Shown: in pieces, positions 6,959 through 14,327 of the stretch
Position numbering within the stretch: position 1 is the stretch's first letter
Layout of the letters: each line of letters begins with the position of its first letter
Assembly: GCA_023421735.1 (NCBI GenBank)
Contig: JAEZSP010000046.1
Span: 1-22,706, forward strand
Direction: 5' to 3'
Origin: Bacillota bacterium
Lineage (GTDB): Bacteria > Bacillota_A > Clostridia > Christensenellales > Aristaeellaceae
Length of the DNA stretch: 22,706 nt
Made by a program: the position numbers and the translations under genes
Notes under the pieces: model-generated
Database searches by the model: none
Seen by the model: only the letters and a program-made list of their open reading frames with translations
Told to the model about the DNA's origin: nothing

Positions 6959-7647
6959 AGGCGTTTTTGACGGATTCCGTCTACTTTGGCGTCGTGATCA
7001 GCCTCGTCGCGTTTGAGATTGGGAAGCTGGTTCAGAAAAAGCTCAAGATTGCACTCTTTAATCCGATTCTGGTTGCCATGGCGCTGATCATCGGGCTGGT
7101 ACTCGCGCTGGGCGTGGATTACGCCAAGTACGAGGAAGGCGCAAAATACATCACCTATCTGCTCACGCCCGCGACGATCTGCCTTGCGGTGCCGCTCTAT
7201 GAGCAGATGGCACTTTTGCGCAAGAACATCGGTGCGCTGGCGATCGGCATCGTCTCCGGCATTCTGGCGAATTTTGCGTGCGTATTGATCCTCTCGAAGC
7301 TCTTTGGGCTCGACTATGGGATGTTTGCGACGCTGCTTCCCAAATCGATCACCACCGCCATCGGCATGGGCGTCAGCGAGACGCTGGGCGGCAGCGTGGC
7401 GGTGACGGTCGCGGCGATCATGGTGACGGGAACGACCGGGTACATGGCTGCGGAATGGCTTTTGCGCTTTGTGCGCGTCACGCACCCGATTGCCAGGGGA
7501 TTGGCGCTGGGAACCGCGGCGCACGCCATCGGCACGGCCAAGGCCATGGAGATCGGCGAGGTGGAGGGGGCGATGAGCTCGCTCGCGCTCACGGTCTGCG
7601 GCCTTTTGACGGCGGTGACGGCGTCTTTTCTCGCGCAGTTTTATTGA
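6955..7647 (+). CDS. LrgB/CidB family membrane protein
   Basis: A 230-residue polytopic membrane protein that is the usual partner of LrgA/CidA. Recognisable elements are FNPILVAMALIIG, LTPATICLAVPLYEQ, LLPKSITTAIGMGVSE and ARGLALGTAAHAIGTAKA, all characteristic of LrgB. ATG 6955 overlaps the upstream stop codon, with GGAGGGG about 6 bases before it. The two probably form one membrane system for envelope homeostasis or metabolite flux. It converges on the GntR-type regulator gene, with only 10 bases between stops and no hairpin. Confidence 0.92.
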   Translation: MKAFLTDSVYFGVVISLVAFEIGKLVQKKLKIALFNPILVAMALIIGLVLALGVDYAKYEEGAKYITYLLTPATICLAVPLYEQMALLRKNIGALAIGIVSGILANFACVLILSKLFGLDYGMFATLLPKSITTAIGMGVSETLGGSVAVTVAAIMVTGTTGYMAAEWLLRFVRVTHPIARGLALGTAAHAIGTAKAMEIGEVEGAMSSLALTVCGLLTAVTASFLAQFY

Positions 7648-7657
7648 TCCAGCGGAC

Positions 7658-8365
7658 TCACAGTAGAAATATAAATCTGTCGCTCCGGTAGACGGTGGAG
7701 AATACCTCGAGAAGGGTTTCTCCGTCCGCCGCCAGCCGCAGACCGCTCAGCGTTAAGGCGGGCGCGTAACCCTGCACGTTCAGGATTTCGCGCTCCTTTT
7801 TTTGCATGGTGGTGACGCGCAGCTGCGCGTCCCGGCCCCGGTGTCCCGTATGCCCGGTTTCCTCGAAATACTGATAGATGGACGTGATCCGCGCGGCATC
7901 CTGCGGGAGCGTGGGGAACTGTTTTTCAGGGAGATAGCTGGTATGAATGGCGGCGGGTTCGTGATTGATCGTGCGCAGGCGAACGATTTTCCAGATTTTT
8001 TCGCCGCGTTTTGCGCCAAGCGAGTCATAGATCATGGAGTTATAGTTGATTTTTCGGGCCTCGATGTTTTTCGATTCATAGGGCAGGTTTAATTCACGCA
8101 TTTTTTTGGAGAATCCCCCGCCGCGCATTTGCAGGGGGATCATTTCGCGCTCGCCGGCAAAGAAACTGCCGCTGCCCTGTACAGAATAAACGAAGCCCAA
8201 TTCCTTGAGCCGATCGTAGGCCTTGCGGATATCCGAGCGTGGCACGCCGAAGCGGATTGCCATATCGTTTTCGCTGGGCAGACGATCGTCTTTTTTAAAT
8301 TGATGTTCCCGGACATCGCGGACCAGCTGATCCACGATCTGATCCCAGCCGGGCGTTTCCTTCAT
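7658..8365 (-). CDS. GntR-family regulator with UTRA domain (PhnF-like)
   Basis: A 235-residue regulator. The N-terminal winged helix-turn-helix covers about residues 8-72: LPSENDMAIRFGVPRSDIRKAY is the recognition region, followed by the GSGSFF wing. A HutC-type UTRA ligand domain spans about 95-233, including the SIYQYFE and LEVFSTVYRSDRFIFLL segments. It is divergent from phnD, so a PhnF-like role in controlling the phosphonate genes is inferred; the ligand cannot be read from sequence. ATG 8363-8365 is preceded by GAGGTGAT (8371-8378). No UTRA-type operator repeat was recognised with confidence in the intergenic region. Confidence 0.88.
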   Translation of the reverse strand: MKETPGWDQIVDQLVRDVREHQFKKDDRLPSENDMAIRFGVPRSDIRKAYDRLKELGFVYSVQGSGSFFAGEREMIPLQMRGGGFSKKMRELNLPYESKNIEARKINYNSMIYDSLGAKRGEKIWKIVRLRTINHEPAAIHTSYLPEKQFPTLPQDAARITSIYQYFEETGHTGHRGRDAQLRVTTMQKKEREILNVQGYAPALTLSGLRLAADGETLLEVFSTVYRSDRFIFLL

Positions 8366-8412
8366 TTTAAATCACCTCACATTATCCGCACGCATTGCGC
8401 CGTTCACCCTGC

Positions 8413-8441
8413 ATTATACCGGGCTGTCCGTTGCCGCACAA
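8413..8441 (-). promoter_or_regulatory. Promoter of the GntR-family regulator
   Basis: On the minus strand, TATAAT (8418-8413) lies 17 bases downstream of TTGTGC (8441-8436). The rest of the 194-base divergent region (8366-8559) holds the two ribosome-binding sites and a TTGACA on the plus strand at 8491-8496 that may be the phnD -35 box. Its matching -10 is poor (around GATGTT, 8512-8517). Confidence 0.55.
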
Positions 8442-8559
8442 TCCCCCCGGGCTCGGTTTTACTGATAATTGATTTCATCGACTTGGCGCCTTGACAGTCT
8501 GTGCGTATGCTGATGTTGTTCGAGAGACGCGAGAACAAACATCAAAAGGAGAGAACTGT

Positions 8560-9462
8560 ATGCGCATCAAAAGAATTGGCACGCTGCTTCTGACCCTGGC
8601 TCTGATTGGCACCGCACTCGCGGGATTTGCCGCGAACGCCGTCGCCGAGGGAAACTACGGCCTTGACGAGTTCATCATGGTCCTGATCCCGGGCGAGGAC
8701 ACCGAAAAATCCGTTCAGCTGCGCGACAACATGGCGGAGGCGATGTCCGAGGCCATCGGCATTCCCGTGACGATTTACCGCGCGACCGATTACAGCGCAG
8801 CCGTTGAGGCCATGCGCACCGGCAAGGCACAGCTTGCGGGCTTTGGCCCCTTCTCCTACGTGGTGGCGCGCGAGCGTTCCGGCGCGGAGTGCCTGGTCGT
8901 GACCGGAACCAACGGGCAGATGGGCTATTATTCCTACATCATAACCCGTGCGGACAGCGGCATTGAGACGCTTGCCGATCTGAAGGGCAAGAGCTTCTCC
9001 TTCGTCGATCCGGAGTCCACGTCCGGCAACGTCATCCCCACCGACAGCATCATCAACGCGCTGCCGGAGCTCAACCTCACATTTGACGATCTGCACACCG
9101 ACGGCGTGTTCTTCTCGACCGCGATGTTCGCGGGCACCCACCCCAGCTCCATTCAGGCGGTCATTCAGGGCAATGTGGACGCGGGCGCCGTTTCCTCGGG
9201 CACCTACGCCAACCAGCTCGAAAAGGGCAACTTCAAAGACGGCGATCTGAAGATTCTCTTCCAGTCCGCGCTCATCCCCGGAAGCCCCATCGCAATCCAG
9301 AAGGATCTGCCGCAGGAGCTGAAGGACAAGGTGCGCGACTTCCTCCTCTCCTATGACGACGACGAGTACTTCGGCAGCCCGGACAAGCGTTACATCGCGG
9401 TTTCGGACAGCGACTACGATTATCTTGCCGAGCTGAAGGACAAGTACGGCCTGAGCGACTAA
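8560..9462 (+). CDS. phnD: Phosphonate ABC transporter substrate-binding protein, PhnD family
   Basis: A 300-residue exported binding protein of the PhnD family. The signal peptide (about 1-29) has a positively charged start, a hydrophobic core and a likely signal peptidase I site at AVA-EG; there is no lipobox cysteine. The mature part contains YYSYIITR and VDPESTSGN. The latter is the PhnD loop that binds the phosphonate group. It should capture phosphonates, or possibly phosphite or phosphate-like ligands, for the PhnC/PhnE importer. ATG 8560 has AAAGGAGAG upstream; the frame is open to 8491 but that extension lacks a ribosome site. Its partner permease gene is broken here. Confidence 0.9.
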   Translation: MRIKRIGTLLLTLALIGTALAGFAANAVAEGNYGLDEFIMVLIPGEDTEKSVQLRDNMAEAMSEAIGIPVTIYRATDYSAAVEAMRTGKAQLAGFGPFSYVVARERSGAECLVVTGTNGQMGYYSYIITRADSGIETLADLKGKSFSFVDPESTSGNVIPTDSIINALPELNLTFDDLHTDGVFFSTAMFAGTHPSSIQAVIQGNVDAGAVSSGTYANQLEKGNFKDGDLKILFQSALIPGSPIAIQKDLPQELKDKVRDFLLSYDDDEYFGSPDKRYIAVSDSDYDYLAELKDKYGLSD

Positions 9463-9477
9463 ACGCCCTGCCCGAAT

Positions 9478-9517
9478 CGGAAACGGCCGTCTTGCACCGC
9501 GCAGGACGGTCGTTCCG
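9478..9517 (+). other. Strong stem-loop between phnD and phnC
   Basis: AACGGCCGTCTTGC (9482-9495) pairs over all 14 positions with 9501-9514, with two G-U wobbles, around a 5-base loop. CGG/CCG extends it past one bulged A (9481). No T-run follows, so it is probably not a terminator. Hairpins in this position often protect the upstream binding-protein mRNA or attenuate readthrough; that role is inferred. Confidence 0.75.
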
Positions 9518-9544
9518 CAGAGGGCGCGGGAAGGAAGGGATCAA

Positions 9545-10339
9545 ATGGAAAAGGTACTCGAAATCACCAACCTTCAGAAGTACTACGGGCAGGTGCAGGC
9601 GGTGGAGGACGTGTCCTTCGACGTGCATGCGGGCGAACTGGCGGTCATCATCGGGCCGTCCGGCGCGGGGAAATCCACGGTTTTGCGCTGCGTCAACCGG
9701 ATCATCACGCCGACCAAAGGGCAGATCCTCTTTAAAGGGCGGGACATGGCGGTCATCCGCAGCGAGGCGGAACTCAAGCTCATGCGCCGACAGATCGGCA
9801 TGATCTTTCAGTCGTTCAACCTCGTCTACCGCCTGTCGGTGTTCCAGAACGTGTTGCATGGGCGGTTGGGCTACATGTCAACCATGAACGCCATCATCGG
9901 CAATTACAGCGAGGCGGAAAAGCAGAAGGCGCTGGACCTTCTCGAAATGATTGGGCTATCGGACCTCATCTACAAGAAGGCGGGCGAGCTATCCGGTGGG
10001 CAGAAGCAGCGCGTGGGCATTGCGCGCGCCATGATGCAGGACCCGGCGCTGCTGCTGTGCGACGAGCCCATTGCCTCGCTTGATCCCAGTTCATCCAAGA
10101 CCGTCATGGATCAGATCCGCGACATGACCAAGCGGAACAACATCGCCTGCATCGTGAACCTCCACCAGGTGGATGTGGCAATGAAGTACGCTGACAGGAT
10201 CATCGGCATTCACAAGGGGCGCATCGTGTTTGACGACGTGCCGAAGAAGCTGACGGACGCCATGATCGAGCGCATTTACGACGCACCCATTGGCGAGCTG
10301 ACGGTCGGCATGGAAGGCGGTGAGGCGGTCGATGCCTGA
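9545..10339 (+). CDS. phnC: Phosphonate ABC transporter ATP-binding protein, PhnC family
   Basis: A complete 264-residue ABC ATPase that would energise phosphonate import. Walker A is GPSGAGKS (37-44), the Q-loop lies in IFQSFNLV (Gln89), the signature is LSGGQKQR (149-156), Walker B is ALLLCDEP (168-175) and the switch His is in VNLHQVD (His207). The HGRLGY segment (105-110) is typical of PhnC. A GGAAGGGA site precedes ATG 9545. It overlaps the start of phnE by 8 bases. Since phnE is truncated, this ATPase has no permease within the window and may be on its way to decay, although its own frame is intact. Confidence 0.93.
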   Translation: MEKVLEITNLQKYYGQVQAVEDVSFDVHAGELAVIIGPSGAGKSTVLRCVNRIITPTKGQILFKGRDMAVIRSEAELKLMRRQIGMIFQSFNLVYRLSVFQNVLHGRLGYMSTMNAIIGNYSEAEKQKALDLLEMIGLSDLIYKKAGELSGGQKQRVGIARAMMQDPALLLCDEPIASLDPSSSKTVMDQIRDMTKRNNIACIVNLHQVDVAMKYADRIIGIHKGRIVFDDVPKKLTDAMIERIYDAPIGELTVGMEGGEAVDA

Positions 10340-10805
10340 CAAGACGAAGCGCATCCGGGTGGTTCCGGTCAAGGAGGCGCGCAAGTCATGGATCGTGTTT
10401 GGGACGATCGCCGTGCTGTTTTTTGCGGCGACCTACATGACGCGCTACAATCCGCTGGAATTCCTATTTAATATGAAGAACTTCTGGCTGTTCATTTTTG
10501 AAGACCTCGTGCCGCCCAAGGTGAGCGACTGGCAAACGATCCTCAGAAGCCTTGGACAGACGTTTGCCATGGCGGTAGCGGCCACGTTCGTTTCGAGCAT
10601 CGTCTCGCTCGTGCTGGCGTTTCTGGGTTCTTACACGACCGCGCCATGGAAGCCGATGAAGAAGATCATACGCGTGCGGACGGGAGCATCATCGACCTCG
10701 CGACTGCGATGCCATGGGAGATCATCCGGCTGCGCAACGCGGAGCTTGGCTACGTTTCGCAGTTTTTCAGCGTCATTCCCCGGGTATCGGCAATGGACAT
10801 ATTGA
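10332..10805 (+). pseudogene. phnE: phnE 5' fragment (phosphonate ABC permease), truncated by deletion
   Basis: From ATG 10332 the frame encodes a PhnE-like N-terminus: one membrane segment (SWIVFGTIAVLFFAATY), then DWQTILRSLGQTFAMAVAAT and VSLVLAFLGSYTTAP, the start of the binding-protein-dependent permease domain. After about 115 codons (near KKIIRV, base 10676) the similarity ends. The frame then reads 42 unrelated residues, out of frame with phnL, and stops at 10803-10805. PhnE proteins are usually about 260-280 residues, so more than half, including the EAA coupling loop, is missing. The start overlaps phnC by 8 bases as in intact operons. The next recognisable sequence belongs to phnL, so a deletion joined the two genes. 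A misassembly is the main alternative. Confidence 0.87.
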
Positions 10806-11212
10806 TTCAAACGCAGACCGCGCGGGGCGCCGCGCACGAGAAGGCGCGCGCGAAAGCCGCGGAATATCTGACGCGCGTGGGCATTGCCGAGCGGCTGTGG
10901 GACATGTATCCGGCGACGTTTTCGGGCGGCGAGAAGCAGCGGCTCAACATTGCGAACGCACTGATCACGCGGCCGCGGCTGCTCCTGCTCGACGAGCCGA
11001 CAGCATCGCTCGACGCGCGCAGCAAGGAGTGGGTGATGGGGCTGATTCTTGATTTGAAGGCGAAGGGTACGGCGATGATCGGCGTGTTCCACGACGAGAT
11101 CGCCATCCGGACGCTGGCGGACGTGCGTTATGAGATGGTGGAGCGGCGGATTGTGCCGCTTGACTATGAGATGGATTATGCGAACGAGGTGATCCCGGAG
11201 GTCGCCCTTTGA
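10671..11212 (+). pseudogene. phnL: phnL 3' fragment (C-P lyase system ABC-type ATPase), lacks Walker A
   Basis: In the frame ending at TGA 11210-11212 the sequence matches PhnL from about its residue 68: ADGSIIDLATA, LGYVSQFFSVIPRVSA, TFSGGEKQR (ABC signature), LLLLDEPTASLDA (Walker B) and GVFHDE (switch His). These closely follow the known PhnL pattern. About 179 codons are retained. The N-terminal third with the Walker A P-loop is absent and phnE sequence takes its place. An in-frame ATG at 10646 lies in phnE-derived DNA with no ribosome site. PhnL is part of the C-P lyase machinery that attaches phosphonate to ribose; without a P-loop this remnant cannot bind ATP normally. Confidence 0.88.
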
Positions 11213-12024
11213 TCGACATGCACGTGCATTCCCATTGGTCGGACGGGGAATTGTCCCCGCGCGAACTGGTGGAGCGGGCAAAAAGCGAGGGACTGACCGG
11301 GCTGTGTCTGACCGATCACGATACCATGGCGGGCGTCGCGGAATGGGAGGAAGCCGGGCGCGCGCTTGGCTTCCCCGTCTTTGGCGGCATCGAAATCAGC
11401 TGTACGCAGCCGGGGACGGGGCGTCCGCTGCACATACTGGGTTACGCAATCCCGCCGGAGGGGCGATGTGCGGTGGAGGATTTTTGCGCGCATATTCGCC
11501 ATTCGCGCAATCAGGCGGTGCGCGAGAGCGCCGCGCGATTGGAGCGCGCGGGCTTTCCGGTTTCGATCCGGCAGGTGGAGATGCTTGCGGGTCCGGGCGG
11601 ACAACTGTGCAAACAGTACATCATGCGCATTTTGATGGATGCGGGGCTTTGCGACACACTCTACGGGCAGCTATACCGGGAATTGTTCAAGAGCGGAAAG
11701 GGCGGCGCGGCGCCCATTGCGGCGCTGACGTTTGAAACGGCGGATCCCGTGGCGGCGGTGCGATGCGTCATTGCCGCGGGCGGGAAAGCGGTGCTGGCGC
11801 ACCCCGGGCAGTACGGGAATTTCGACGCCTTGCCCGGGCTGATTGCGGCGGGTCTATCGGGCATCGAGGCGCACCATCCCAAACACGATGCGCAGACGGT
11901 TGCGCGCTGTCTTGATCTGGCGCGCGCGAGGCATCTGATTGCGACGGGCGGTTCCGATTATCACGGCATCTATGGAGAAGGGGAGCGGCTGGGAAAGCCG
12001 GGGGTTCCGATGCAGCTGATTTAA
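11209..12024 (+). CDS. PHP-family phosphoesterase, probable PhnPP-type cyclic phosphate phosphodiesterase
   Basis: A 271-residue PHP-domain metal hydrolase. The metal-binding motifs are visible: DMHVHSHWSDG (His5, His7), LTDHDTM, GGIEIS, VLAHPGQYG, GIEAHHPKH and GGSDYHG. Start TTG 11209 overlaps the phnL stop (TTGA), with GGAGG (11197-11201) 7 bases upstream; ATG 11218 would drop the first three residues and sits too far from that site. PHP proteins of this size hydrolyse small phosphate esters. One from Eggerthella lenta (PhnPP) converts 5-phosphoribosyl 1,2-cyclic phosphate, a C-P lyase pathway product, to ribose 5-phosphate. The tight coupling to phnL makes that role likely here, though a general PHP phosphatase is possible. 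Its stop overlaps the convergent gene's stop (shared TTAA). Confidence 0.82.
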   Translation: MIDMHVHSHWSDGELSPRELVERAKSEGLTGLCLTDHDTMAGVAEWEEAGRALGFPVFGGIEISCTQPGTGRPLHILGYAIPPEGRCAVEDFCAHIRHSRNQAVRESAARLERAGFPVSIRQVEMLAGPGGQLCKQYIMRILMDAGLCDTLYGQLYRELFKSGKGGAAPIAALTFETADPVAAVRCVIAAGGKAVLAHPGQYGNFDALPGLIAAGLSGIEAHHPKHDAQTVARCLDLARARHLIATGGSDYHGIYGEGERLGKPGVPMQLI

Positions 12025-13001
12025 TTCGTATAATAAAGCCGTCGGAACAAAGTGGGGTACGCGGATAAAAACTGTGAGAGCGTGGTGCGGCTGCTGGAGC
12101 CGGGATCGTTGATCGTGAATCCGGAGGCCGTGAGCGCGCTTCCCCCGGAATAACCCGTGATCACGACAAAGTGCGTGCCACCGGATGCGTTGACGCAGCC
12201 GACGATGACCGGGACGCCACTTTTCAGCTTCTGGTACACCTGACTGAACGTAATTTGATCGACAAGCGAATAGTTTTCGGGCCAGTACAGGGAGCCACCG
12301 GACGAATAGGTCAGGCGGCTTTCCATTTCGTCCGGGGTGATGGAATCGCCGGTGCGATAGGATTCCGTCATTGCGAGCGCCGTCGTTGCACAGCCGATGT
12401 CCGCGATGGTGCGTCCGGAAGACCCCACCTCCACGGAGGCCCAGCGGCTGTCCGTTTGCTTGTAGCTGGGTACATTCAGGGAAATGGCCGGGTAGGCGGC
12501 GGACGAAGGTGCGTCGGTTGTGGATTTGAGATAGGATGCATTCACATAACCGGCGTGCGTGCCATGATAGACGATCTTGGCGAATGCGCCGGATGTGGAG
12601 ATTTTGACCACCGTTTCACCCCTGTACAGGACCGCGCCCACCGCATATGCGGTGGAGGGTCCGCTGCGCACATTGAGTGCGCCTGCCGATACCTGTCTGG
12701 CTGTGCTGCCCGCGATTTCCTTGATGTATGCCGCGGCGCAATAGCCGTATGTACCGTCGGGGAGGCCGACGCGCAGCCAACTGCCGCTTTGCCCGTACAG
12801 CATGACTGCGCTTCCGCGCGCGAGGGTTGCGATGACGGCATACGAGGTGGACGGCCCGCTGCGCACGTTCAGCTGTGCGCCGGATGTCGAGACCGTGCCC
12901 GCGGTAGGCGAGGAGGCGGACGCATATGCGCGCGGCATCACCTGGGCGGCGAGCGTGAATAGACAAATGAGTGCGAAGGCTTGAATGGCAAATCGCTTCA
13001 T
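12021..13001 (-). CDS. Secreted protein with two SH3b domains and a C39-like peptidase domain
   Basis: A 326-residue exported protein. The signal peptide (1-28) is MKRFAIQ, a hydrophobic core and AYAS. Two bacterial SH3 domains follow (about 36-96 and 101-160), each with LNVRSGPST and a closing GY-x-AAYIK or GYVNASYLK. Residues about 172-326 form a papain-like C39 type 2 domain: DIGCATTA (Cys204), THFVVITGY (His277) and FTINDPG (Asp299) supply the catalytic residues. SH3b domains usually bind the peptidoglycan wall, so the enzyme probably acts on wall peptides or secreted peptides; the substrate is unknown. ATG 12999-13001 is preceded by GGAGGAA; the frame continues upstream to 13043 but the extra residues do not look like a signal peptide. 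Confidence 0.87.
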   Translation of the reverse strand: MKRFAIQAFALICLFTLAAQVMPRAYASASSPTAGTVSTSGAQLNVRSGPSTSYAVIATLARGSAVMLYGQSGSWLRVGLPDGTYGYCAAAYIKEIAGSTARQVSAGALNVRSGPSTAYAVGAVLYRGETVVKISTSGAFAKIVYHGTHAGYVNASYLKSTTDAPSSAAYPAISLNVPSYKQTDSRWASVEVGSSGRTIADIGCATTALAMTESYRTGDSITPDEMESRLTYSSGGSLYWPENYSLVDQITFSQVYQKLKSGVPVIVGCVNASGGTHFVVITGYSGGSALTASGFTINDPGSSSRTTLSQFLSAYPTLFRRLYYTN

Positions 13002-13012
13002 GTTCTTCCTCC

Positions 13013-13043
13013 ATGTTACAATAATGTGTATGTATGGTAACAT
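13013..13043. repeat. Inverted repeat upstream of the SH3b/C39 gene
   Basis: ATGTTAC (13013-13019) and GTAACAT (13037-13043) are perfect 7-base arms separated by 17 bases, just upstream of the minus-strand ribosome-binding site. The layout suits an operator or a leader hairpin. The remaining DNA up to the germination operon (13044-13226) holds no gene I can support; GAATCG/CGATTC arms occur around 13136-13177, and no sporulation-type promoter was recognised with confidence. Confidence 0.45.
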
Positions 13044-13226
13044 ATCTGTCTTATTTACACAATGGTAATAGATGGAAGCGCACGGGCGGTTCCTTTTTCT
13101 TCATAATCGGTTGATTACTGGAAATACTGTGACGTGAATCGATGGGACGATTGGGATGACGGGCGAACGGACGATTCGACCGGGCGGCTCGCTGGGAGAG
13201 ATTCTCGAGAGAGAAGGTGGCACGAC

Positions 13227-14327
13227 ATGACAAACAGCATCACAAACAGGCAGTTGTTTTATATCCTGATCATGACAATCACCACCTACACCACGATCGA
13301 CCTTCCCAAGATGATGGCGGAAAAGGTGGGGCGGTCGAGCTGGATTCTGGTGCTGGGCATGGCTGTGCTATTCAGCGGCGCGGCGATCCTGGTAACGAAG
13401 CTGAACAACCGGTTTGCGGGCAAGGTGATGTTTGACTACAGCCGGGAAATCGTCGGGACAGTTGCGTCCCGCGTGATTGTGATTTACTATATTTTATATT
13501 TCGTCCTCGTCGGCGTGTATTTAAAGATCAAGCTGGTCGAGTTTGTGACGGCGAACTTTCTGCCCAAGACGCCGCAGTTCATCCTTCTCGCATTCAGCGT
13601 GGCGCTGTTTGGCTTTGTGGCTTACAAGGGTGTGACGAACGTCGCGCGGATGTTTCAAATGTTCGGTACGATTTTTTTGGTGACGACGATTTTAGTCTGT
13701 GGAATCATGCTGTTTCAGGGGATGCTATATAACATCCGGCCCTTCTATGACCCGAATGAGATCAAGCAGATTCCAAGCGCGCTTCCGTCGATGCTGTTTC
13801 CATTTGGCGGGATCGAGGTGCTCCTGATCATTCCGTTTACGCAAAAAAACCGGAAGGCGCCGCTGGTTGCCTTTTTGACGATGATCTTTATCGGTTTTCT
13901 ATATGTGCAGGTGGTGGAAGGCACGATTTGCATACTGGGCATCAACAACACGATGCTATACAACGACGCGCTCATCGAAGCGATCAAAATTGTGTTTGTG
14001 CCGGTCATTGAGCGCACGGACATCTTTTATCTGACGGTTGGCCTCACGAGCCTTTTTGCGGGCATGATCATGGTGTTTCTATGCAGTCTCGAATACACAT
14101 GTAGACTCTTTCATAAAGTTGAGCGCAAAATTATTACGCCCATCGTTGCATTGGCGCTCTATGTGCTTTGCATCTTCGGTTTGGGCGTGAAGGACATCAA
14201 CCACAAACTGGACGCGTATGCACCATACCTTGTATCGATCTCTTCATTTGGCATTCCTGGCTTTCTCATGCTGGTTGCCGTAATCCGGAAAAAGAAAAGC
14301 GTACATGAGCCGGAGGATGAGGCATGA
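13227..14327 (+). CDS. GerAB-type spore germination permease subunit
   Basis: A 366-residue membrane protein of the GerAB/ArcD/ProY family with about ten hydrophobic segments. It begins ITNRQLFYILIMTITTYTTIDLP, matching the family's N-terminal helix with its T-x-x-x-x-P pattern. In a germinant receptor this subunit is thought to bind the small-molecule germinant in the inner spore membrane. ATG 13227 has AAGGTGG just upstream; the frame is open to 13134 but that part is charged and not family-like. It overlaps the GerAC-type gene by 4 bases (ATGA) and leads a three-gene operon. Expression in the forespore would be expected, but no sigma-G promoter was recognised. Confidence 0.9.
   Translation: MTNSITNRQLFYILIMTITTYTTIDLPKMMAEKVGRSSWILVLGMAVLFSGAAILVTKLNNRFAGKVMFDYSREIVGTVASRVIVIYYILYFVLVGVYLKIKLVEFVTANFLPKTPQFILLAFSVALFGFVAYKGVTNVARMFQMFGTIFLVTTILVCGIMLFQGMLYNIRPFYDPNEIKQIPSALPSMLFPFGGIEVLLIIPFTQKNRKAPLVAFLTMIFIGFLYVQVVEGTICILGINNTMLYNDALIEAIKIVFVPVIERTDIFYLTVGLTSLFAGMIMVFLCSLEYTCRLFHKVERKIITPIVALALYVLCIFGLGVKDINHKLDAYAPYLVSISSFGIPGFLMLVAVIRKKKSVHEPEDEA

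Noticed and set aside
10646..11212. Reading the PhnL-like frame as a complete 188-residue ABC ATPase gene from ATG 10646
   Set aside because: It lacks Walker A, the ATG lies in phnE-derived sequence with no ribosome site, and PhnL homology begins only near 10671.
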